From NCBI RefSeq assembly GCF_001466665.1, contig NZ_KQ758903.1, positions 741,684-805,683 of the forward strand: a DNA stretch of 64,000 nt. Reading direction: 5' to 3'. Shown in pieces: positions 58,475 through 64,000 of the stretch. Below the pieces are notes generated by a model. That model had not been told where the DNA came from. It searched no databases and worked only from the letters and a program-made list of their open reading frames with translations. A program made the position numbers and the translations under genes. The stretch is from Dehalogenimonas alkenigignens (GTDB taxonomy: Bacteria > Chloroflexota > Dehalococcoidia > Dehalococcoidales > Dehalococcoidaceae). The stretch's first letter is position 1. Each line of letters opens with the position of its first letter.

Positions 58475-59329
58475 CTACAGGATTATTGTCCGGTTGCCGT
58501 GGACAAAGACCCGGTGGGCGATATAGAGTTTCACGCCGTCGCTTAAGACCCGTTTCTCGATGTCGCGGCCTTTGGTGATCAAGTCGTCGACGGTATCCTG
58601 GTGGGAGATGGGCAGCGTCGCCTGGTGGATGATCGGGCCTTTATCGAGATTTACCGTGGCGAAGTGGGCGGTGGCGCCGATGATCTTAACCCCGCGCTCG
58701 AAGGCCTGATGATAAGGCCTGGCGCCTTCGAAAGCCGGGAGGAATGAGTGGTGGATGTTGATGACCCGGTTCTGGTAGCGCGACAGGAAATCTTCGCTTA
58801 AGACCTGCATGTAACGGGCCATGACGACGAAATCAATCCGATAACTCTCCAGAATTTCGAATTCCCGGCGCTCGGCCTGGGACTTATTCCCCGCGGTCTT
58901 GGGGACGACGCGGTAGGGGATGCCGAAAAACTCGGCGGCCGGCCGCAGGTCTTCATGGTTGCTGATGATGACCGGAATATCGCACCGCAGTTCACCAGCC
59001 TGATGGCGGAGCAGCAGGTCCCATAAGCAATGGTCATATTTGGAGACGAAGACCGCCATCTGCGGTTTGATATCCGAGAAGAATATTTCCCACTTACCGC
59101 CGAATCCGCCTTCGGCAGCCAGGCCGTCAACGGCCGCGGCGATGTGTTCGCGCTCGATCGAGAAGTTATGGATGTCCCATTCGACGCGCATGAAGAAGGT
59201 ATTCGAATTACGCTCGACGAACTCGTCCAGGGTGATGATGTTGCCGCCGCGGTCGGAAATGAAGCCGGACACCGCGGCGATGATGCCGCGCCGGTCCTGG
59301 CAGCTGACTTTGAGTATAGCTGATGTCAT
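58475..59329 (-). CDS. purU: Formyltetrahydrofolate deformylase
   Basis: The N-terminal ACT domain (LKVSCQDRRGIIAAVSGFISDRG in part) is followed by a formyltransferase-fold domain with INIHHSFLPAFEGARPYHQAF and a GATAHF motif, diagnostic of PurU. 284 residues. It hydrolyses 10-formyl-THF to formate and THF. It lies 42 bp downstream of trpS on the same strand. Confidence 0.93.
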   Translation of the reverse strand: MTSAILKVSCQDRRGIIAAVSGFISDRGGNIITLDEFVERNSNTFFMRVEWDIHNFSIEREHIAAAVDGLAAEGGFGGKWEIFFSDIKPQMAVFVSKYDHCLWDLLLRHQAGELRCDIPVIISNHEDLRPAAEFFGIPYRVVPKTAGNKSQAERREFEILESYRIDFVVMARYMQVLSEDFLSRYQNRVINIHHSFLPAFEGARPYHQAFERGVKIIGATAHFATVNLDKGPIIHQATLPISHQDTVDDLITKGRDIEKRVLSDGVKLYIAHRVFVHGNRTIIL

Positions 59330-59371
59330 GTTACCTTCATCGCGGCGCGGCGGGGCAAAGCGCGCCGTGCC

Positions 59372-60346
59372 CTACAGAAGTCCCATCCGCCGCTTGACCT
59401 CGACCATAGTCACTTTGGCGATGGCTCGGGCTTTTTCAGCGCCTTCTTTGATCACCCGGTCTAGATAGGCCTGGTCTTTGGCGATCTCGGCACGGCGGGC
59501 GCGCAGCGGCGCCAGGTATTCGTTGATGGCATTCCCGAGTTCTTTCTTACACTCGACGCAGCCGCGTGAGGCGGTGCGGCAGCCCTGAGCGATCTCATCG
59601 ACGGCGGACGGCGTGAAGGTCTTGTGAAGTTTATAGATGTTGCAGACCTCGGGGTGGCCGGGATCGGCGCGCCTCATCCGAGCCGGGTCGGTGACGGCGC
59701 TCATCACCTTTTTCATCGTTTCTTCGGGCGTTGCTGCCAGCTCAATGTGGTTGTTCAAGGATTTGCTCATCTTGTCGCGGCCGTCCAGGCCGACCACCAT
59801 CGGCACGCTGGTCAGGCGACCCTTGGGTTCGGGGAAGGTTTCGCCGAAGATGTCGTTGAAGCGCCGCACGATCTCGCGCGCCAGCTCCAGGTGGGGCAGC
59901 TGATCCTCGCCCACCGGAACGACCTCAGCTTTGTAAAGCACGATGTCGGCGGTCATCAGCACCGGGTAACCGACCAGACCGTAGTTGACGTTCTGCGGCT
60001 GCTGCTTGACCTTCTCTTTAAACGTCGGCACCCGGAGCAGCCAACTCAGTGGGGTAGCCATGCCCAGCAGGGTGAACAGTTCGGTCACTTCCGGCACATG
60101 GGACTGGACGAATAAAGTGCATTTCGAGGGGTCAAGGCCGGCGGCCAGCAGGTCGATCACCTGCTCCCTGATGTTTTCCTGAAGCAGGTGGGTGTCCTCC
60201 AGCGTGGTCAGGGCATGGATATCCACAACGCAGTAAACACATTCAAACTCGTCCTGCATCGCTACGTAGTTCTGCACTGCGCCAAGGTAGTTGCCAAGGT
60301 GAATGCGGCCGGTGGGCCGTATTCCGGAAAAGACGCGTTTTTTCAT
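59372..60346 (-). CDS. trpS: Tryptophanyl-tRNA synthetase
   Basis: Class I signature PTGRIHLGNYLGAVQN (HIGH-like) and KMSKS in GRDKMSKSLNN. 324 residues, normal bacterial length. Charges tRNA-Trp. Divergent from the stomatin-like gene across 202 bp. Confidence 0.95.
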   Translation of the reverse strand: MKKRVFSGIRPTGRIHLGNYLGAVQNYVAMQDEFECVYCVVDIHALTTLEDTHLLQENIREQVIDLLAAGLDPSKCTLFVQSHVPEVTELFTLLGMATPLSWLLRVPTFKEKVKQQPQNVNYGLVGYPVLMTADIVLYKAEVVPVGEDQLPHLELAREIVRRFNDIFGETFPEPKGRLTSVPMVVGLDGRDKMSKSLNNHIELAATPEETMKKVMSAVTDPARMRRADPGHPEVCNIYKLHKTFTPSAVDEIAQGCRTASRGCVECKKELGNAINEYLAPLRARRAEIAKDQAYLDRVIKEGAEKARAIAKVTMVEVKRRMGLL

Positions 60347-60428
60347 CGAAAATGAATCTCCTTAACGAAGGGCAATTGTAACACAGGGCTAAAAAGCCCT
60401 CAAACCGGAGAAAATCTGAAGAAATGTA

Positions 60429-60457
60429 TTGACGCTGAACGCGGGAAGGCGTAATCT
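60429..60457 (+). promoter_or_regulatory. Promoter of the stomatin-like gene
   Basis: TTGACG (60429-60434), 17 bp, TAATCT (60452-60457); start codon at 60549. Confidence 0.6.
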
Positions 60458-60548
60458 CTCCTAAACACGTCGTCGAGGTGCTGCTGTCCGATGAGACAGT
60501 GCGGTAAGTCTCGGGGGCGGGGTTCCCAATCAAACACAGGAGAAAACG

Positions 60549-61445
60549 ATGGCTTTGCTAATCATCGGCGTCATTCTAACAGTCATTATCCTGCTCTTTC
60601 TCGGGTTCGGATTCAAGATTGTCCGCCCGACTCATCGGGGGCTGGTTGAACGGTTTGGCAAGTACAACAGGTTCGCCATGCCGGGTCTCAATGTCATCAT
60701 CCCTTTCATCGATGACCTCCGGCAGGTCGATATTACCGAACGCATGGTTGATGCCGGTTCACAGGAGATCATCACCGCCGACAAACTGAATGCCTCGGTG
60801 GATGCTCAGGTCTATTTTAAGGTGAGGTCTTCGGAAGAGGGAGTCAAGGCTTCGCAATATAATGTCCAGGAATTTGAACGTCAGATAGTATCCTTGGCCC
60901 GGACTACTTTACGCAATATTATCGGCACGCTGACCCTTACTTCGGCCAATAGCGAGCGAAACGTCATCAATGGCAATCTCTATGCCACACTCGAAAAAGA
61001 AACGGGAAATTGGGGCATCGATATCGTACGCACCGAACTCAAAGAGATAAATCCGCCTGCCGATGTTCAGACCACGATGAATAGTGTCGTTATGGCGGAG
61101 AACAAGAAGCAAGCCGCAGTAGACTTTGCCACGGCAGCGGAGACAGAAGCTGATGGTAAACGACGCGCAGTCATCAAGGCGGCTGAGGGAGCCCGGCAGG
61201 CCGCGATTCTTGAGGCCGAGGGCAACAAACAATCGCGCATCCTCGTTGCTGAGGGTGAAGCCGCGGCTATCAAGCTGGTCAATGAAGCCGCTGAAGCCTA
61301 TTTCAAAGGCAACGCCCAGGTGCTGCGGCGGCTGCAGGCGGTCGAAACCTCCCTTACCAGCAATACCAAGATCGTACTGCCCAGCGGTACCGCAATTACT
61401 AATGTCATCGGTTCCCTGGCGGGAGTTGAAACGCCGGACGCGTAA
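60549..61445 (+). CDS. SPFH/stomatin-like membrane protein (QmcA type)
   Basis: One N-terminal helix (LLIIGVILTVIILLFLGFGF) is followed by the band-7 domain (VRPTHRGLVERFGKYNR, DAQVYFKV, NIIGTLTLTSANSERNVIN in part) and a long Ala/Glu-rich coiled coil (about residues 180-250). 298 residues. Such proteins form membrane cages that organise proteases or lipids. The usual NfeD partner is not adjacent. Confidence 0.9.
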   Translation: MALLIIGVILTVIILLFLGFGFKIVRPTHRGLVERFGKYNRFAMPGLNVIIPFIDDLRQVDITERMVDAGSQEIITADKLNASVDAQVYFKVRSSEEGVKASQYNVQEFERQIVSLARTTLRNIIGTLTLTSANSERNVINGNLYATLEKETGNWGIDIVRTELKEINPPADVQTTMNSVVMAENKKQAAVDFATAAETEADGKRRAVIKAAEGARQAAILEAEGNKQSRILVAEGEAAAIKLVNEAAEAYFKGNAQVLRRLQAVETSLTSNTKIVLPSGTAITNVIGSLAGVETPDA

Positions 61446-61606
61446 CTGCGGCATGCCGGTTTTGAAGTGTTCTGAGCGTTAGGCGGCAGCGAAGCATCCC
61501 GAAAAACTCCGCCTGATGGCGGTTGCCCGCCTCCCGGCGCTACGACGACCACACCGCTTTCAGTTTATGGGGTCGCCTGTACCAAAAATTAACGTAACGT
61601 TAGCTA

Positions 61607-61636
61607 TTGACACTTAGGTCAGGTGTCTTTTATACT
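61607..61636 (+). promoter_or_regulatory. MerR-type promoter with operator in spacer
   Basis: TTGACA (61607-61612), 18-bp spacer, TATACT (61631-61636). GACAC and GTGTC (61609-61613, 61623-61627) form an inverted repeat between the hexamers, as MerR-family regulators use. Expected transcription start is only about 5 nt before ATG 61648. Confidence 0.65.
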
Positions 61637-61647
61637 CACCCCTGAAA

Positions 61648-62082
61648 ATGAGCGGAGTGATACCGGAATTCTATCAAATTGGCGAATTAGCGCGGCGGGC
61701 TGCGGTCTCCGCCAGGACCATTCGTTTTTACGAAGAAAAGGGGCTTCTGGGCGCGCCGGCCAGGACCTCCGGCGGGATGCGGCTTTATGACGAGCGGGAT
61801 GTCAACCGCGTGAAGATCATCCGGCGCCTGCACCATGTCGGGCTGGGACTTGAGGATATCAAGAGCTTGCTCGGGGTGTCTGAAGACGCGCCTCGGGCGG
61901 AAAGAGTGGAAAAGACGCTATCGGTCCTGAACATTGAGGCGGAGCGCAGCCGACAGAAAATAGCCCAGCTTCAGGCGGAAAGCCTGGAACGGGAAGAAGC
62001 CATCAGCCTGGTGTCGAAATGCCGCGAGTGCGCCGTTGAATCCTGCCCGATCCATTGCCCGCCGCAGCATCACGTGATCTGA
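61648..62082 (+). CDS. MerR-family transcriptional regulator with Cys-rich tail
   Basis: The N-terminal winged helix reads YQIGELARRAAVSARTIRFYEEKGLL. A long dimerisation helix follows, and the C-terminus is KCRECAVESCPIHCPPQHHVI, with four Cys and two or three His suited to metal or redox sensing. No ribosome binding site precedes the ATG, in line with a leaderless transcript. The flavodoxin gene 24 bp downstream is the likely target along with itself. Confidence 0.88.
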   Translation: MSGVIPEFYQIGELARRAAVSARTIRFYEEKGLLGAPARTSGGMRLYDERDVNRVKIIRRLHHVGLGLEDIKSLLGVSEDAPRAERVEKTLSVLNIEAERSRQKIAQLQAESLEREEAISLVSKCRECAVESCPIHCPPQHHVI

Positions 62083-62106
62083 ATTTATTTAAACGGGGAA
62101 GCGTCA

Positions 62107-62541
62107 ATGAGTAAAGTCCTGATTTCCTACCAATCATTCACCGGCAACTGCAAGGCTCTGGCTGAAGCGGCGGCCAGGGGAGTTGCCGAGGCCGGCGGCC
62201 GGGCTGATGTCAAGAATGTCGCTGAGACGACCGCGCCGGACCTGGCCGGACACGACGCCTTCATCCTGGTGACGACCCAGCCGTTCCAGTCACTGGCCGG
62301 GGAGACTAAAACAATGTTCGAAAGACTGTGGCCCGAGAGAGCCAAGATACAGCCCGGCCTGCCTTTCGCCGCGGTCATCTGTCACGGAACGGATGCCGCC
62401 GGGAGCGCCGCTGCCCTGGATATGTTCGCCAAGTATTTCGGATGGAAGAAAGCCGGCGATTGGCTGCTGGCCAGCATGACTTCTTCGGATAAACAGGAAC
62501 GCGCCCGGCAACTCGGAATCGCGGTGGCTCAGGGCGGGTAA
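62107..62541 (+). CDS. Flavodoxin-family protein
   Basis: The FMN phosphate loop reads SYQSFTGNCKALAEAA (S/T-x-T-G-N), with the isoalloxazine loop near TTQPFQSLAGETK. 144 residues fits short-chain flavodoxins. A low-potential electron carrier; co-transcription with the MerR regulator suggests induction by metal or redox stress. GGGGAAG precedes the ATG. Confidence 0.82.
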   Translation: MSKVLISYQSFTGNCKALAEAAARGVAEAGGRADVKNVAETTAPDLAGHDAFILVTTQPFQSLAGETKTMFERLWPERAKIQPGLPFAAVICHGTDAAGSAAALDMFAKYFGWKKAGDWLLASMTSSDKQERARQLGIAVAQGG

Positions 62542-62594
62542 GCCGGATTCGGCTTCAAGAAGCGGGGCAAAGCTGTTTTTCAGGTTTCCCAATA

Positions 62595-63443
62595 TTACCG
62601 GGGAGCCGATTCTTCCAACCGCAGCACCACGGCATCGATAGTCTCAGGCGCGGTCGAGGCGCCGGCGGTGACGCCGATAAGCTCCTTGCCCGCAAGCCAA
62701 CCCGAATTGATCTCGGCGGCGGTCTCTATCAGGTGGGTTTCGGTATGCGGCGAACACAGGTCCACCAGGTGGCGCGTGTTGGCCGAGTGGTGCCCGCCGA
62801 TGACCAGCATCAGGTCGGCGCGGCGCGCGAGGTCCAGGGCGGCGGCCTGGCGTTGCCGGATGTCGTGGCAGACGGTGTCCACCAGCCGGAGTTCGGCGTC
62901 TTTAACAAGTGCCCGTTCCGTAATCGTCTTAACGAAGTCGATGAACCGCGCCGGCACCTGGGTGGTCTGGGACAGCAAGCCGATATGCCGCGGCAGTTCG
63001 ATTTGATCGAGGTCGCCGGCAGACAGGGTGGCGATGCCCTTGCCTTCGGCCCAGCCCAATATACCCTTTACCTCCGGGTGGTTGACATCGCCGTAGATAA
63101 CGGTAAAGAAACCGGCCTCCGACAGGCGGCGGGCGGCGGTCTGGGCGCGCTGCACGAAGGGGCAGGTGGTGTCGACGATGCCGATGCCTCTGGATTTGAT
63201 CTCGGCCAGCACCTTGGGCCCGACCCCGTGGGAGCTGATAACGACGGTATCGCCGGCGATCTCGGCGATGTCCTTGACGACACGGACTCCCAGGCCGTTA
63301 AGACGGGACATGACCTGCTGGTTATGGACTAAGGCCCCGAGGGTTTCCACGCCGCCTTTTTGACGGGCGACGTCCTCCAGTATCGCCAGGGCACGCTTGA
63401 CGCCGAAGCAAAAACCCAGGCCTTCGGCGCGTTCAATCCTCAT
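62595..63443 (-). CDS. ispH: 4-hydroxy-3-methylbut-2-enyl diphosphate reductase
   Basis: Cluster cysteines are Cys12 (GLGFCFGVKRA), TTCPFVQRA and DTVCHDIRQRQ. SHGVGP and GGHHSANTRHLV complete the pattern. 282 residues. Final step of the MEP isoprenoid pathway. Its start overlaps the end of the acyltransferase gene by four bases. Confidence 0.94.
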   Translation of the reverse strand: MRIERAEGLGFCFGVKRALAILEDVARQKGGVETLGALVHNQQVMSRLNGLGVRVVKDIAEIAGDTVVISSHGVGPKVLAEIKSRGIGIVDTTCPFVQRAQTAARRLSEAGFFTVIYGDVNHPEVKGILGWAEGKGIATLSAGDLDQIELPRHIGLLSQTTQVPARFIDFVKTITERALVKDAELRLVDTVCHDIRQRQAAALDLARRADLMLVIGGHHSANTRHLVDLCSPHTETHLIETAAEINSGWLAGKELIGVTAGASTAPETIDAVVLRLEESAPR

Positions 63444-64000
63444 TCCGGGACGTTCCCGTACACACCGCGGTATGACGGCGGTAAAAGTCCGGCGACAGCC
63501 TCCATGATCCTGTCCCCGTGGCCGCCGAGGTCGTCTTTTTCAATCTGCACGTCCGCTTCGGTGAGCCGGAAAGGCCGGCCAAAAGCAATGGTCACCCTGC
63601 GGCTTTTTAAAAACCACCAGCGCCCCTTAACCGTTTCCGTTCCGGTGATGGCAGCCGGAACAATGGGCACACCGAACGTCGCGGCGAGGTAAGCAGCGCC
63701 GGGCTGGGCGCTGGAAAGCCGGCCGTCGGGATTGCGCTTGCCTTCCGGAAAGATAATCAGGGCGCCTCCATGGTCGAGAACCTGACGCGCCAGCTTAATG
63801 CTGCCGCCGGAAACCCCAGCCCGGTTCAGTGGAATAGCCCCCGAGCCTCTAAGAACGCGGCCGAAAAACTTGTTTTGGAAAAGTTCTTTTTTGGCTAAGA
63901 AAAAGACCGGGTTGCGCGGCACCTGCAGCCCTAACAGGGGCGGGTCAGCAGAATTGATATGATTGGCGCAGACGATGACCGGTCCGGTTCTGGGGAAGTA
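63440..64000 (-). CDS. plsC: 1-acyl-sn-glycerol-3-phosphate acyltransferase PlsC (5' end outside window)
   Basis: The frame enters from the right edge with VIVCANHINSADPPLLG, giving the NHx4D catalytic motif. GSGAIPLNRAG follows, then the FPEGKRNPDG motif (EGTRS-like) and VPIVPAAITGTE. About 187 residues are visible. It makes phosphatidic acid from lysophosphatidate. Translationally coupled to ispH. Confidence 0.9.
   Translation of the reverse strand, partial: YFPRTGPVIVCANHINSADPPLLGLQVPRNPVFFLAKKELFQNKFFGRVLRGSGAIPLNRAGVSGGSIKLARQVLDHGGALIIFPEGKRNPDGRLSSAQPGAAYLAATFGVPIVPAAITGTETVKGRWWFLKSRRVTIAFGRPFRLTEADVQIEKDDLGGHGDRIMEAVAGLLPPSYRGVYGNVPE

Noticed and set aside
59372..60346. trpS as evidence that UGA is read as Trp
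   Set aside because: A standard single-copy tryptophanyl-tRNA synthetase says nothing about UGA decoding, and UGA ends many genes here.
1..64000. CRISPR arrays, insertion sequences, rRNA genes, prophage
   Set aside because: No regularly spaced repeats, transposase or integrase motifs, or rRNA sequences were seen on either strand.

Overview
The window looks like a piece of a Dehalogenimonas-type chromosome (Chloroflexota, Dehalococcoidia). The best evidence is three Tat-exported reductive dehalogenase genes (rdhA) in a row, together with a GC-rich, tightly packed, single-membrane bacterial gene set. The genus is an inference; no search was run.

Layout. 1-3.7 kb: end of a zinc alcohol dehydrogenase, a class I aldolase, a stand-alone receiver protein, and a small operon of DUF2089/SHOCT-like and membrane proteins behind a consensus promoter. 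3.8-10.4 kb: an MMPL transporter converging, across a perfect 40-bp palindrome, on a 1387-residue alpha-2-macroglobulin. 10.5-13.3 kb: a NarL-type two-component pair and a DUF72 protein. 13.3-18.2 kb: a mutagenesis cassette (catalytically degenerate ImuB-like Y-family protein, DUF6504 protein, DnaE2) behind a promoter that overlaps a 12-bp inverted repeat. 18.3-23.5 kb: dnaJ, then der-plsY-gpsA and argF.

24-30.9 kb is an AT-richer accessory island. It holds three rdhA genes with no recognisable rdhB and no adjacent regulator. Each is preceded by a shared ~24-bp element and followed by its own intrinsic terminator. Downstream lie three small genes with good ribosome binding sites, each interrupted by exactly one in-frame UGA, and each UGA is followed at about +18 to +21 nt by a hairpin with G in the first loop position. 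These are candidates for UGA recoding (selenocysteine or other), with recent pseudogenes as the main alternative.

31-43.9 kb: coaBC, coaX and NAD(P)HX repair, an MBL hydrolase, a queuosine-precursor-type transporter, corA, a TauE/SafE protein, hydroxyacyl-CoA dehydrogenase and crotonase, a YedF-type selenium-metabolism protein, and a double-cubane/2-hydroxyacyl-CoA dehydratase-like protein with its activase. The last pair sits behind a leader with a 10-codon peptide and an intrinsic terminator (attenuator). 44-48.7 kb: tRNA with CAU anticodon, a monohaem c-type lipoprotein, pyrE, lepB, several uncharacterised proteins and a SIMPL protein.

48.8-56 kb: a six-gene complex homologous to hydrogenase-4 (HyfB, C, E, F, G, I-like). 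Its large subunit has lost all four NiFe cysteines and its small subunit has lost the cluster cysteines, while the antiporter-like membrane subunits keep charged residues. It also has an attenuator-like leader. 56.3-64 kb: DUF3052, DUF1428 and VOC proteins, purU, trpS, a stomatin-like protein, a MerR regulator with flavodoxin, ispH, and a plsC truncated by the window edge.
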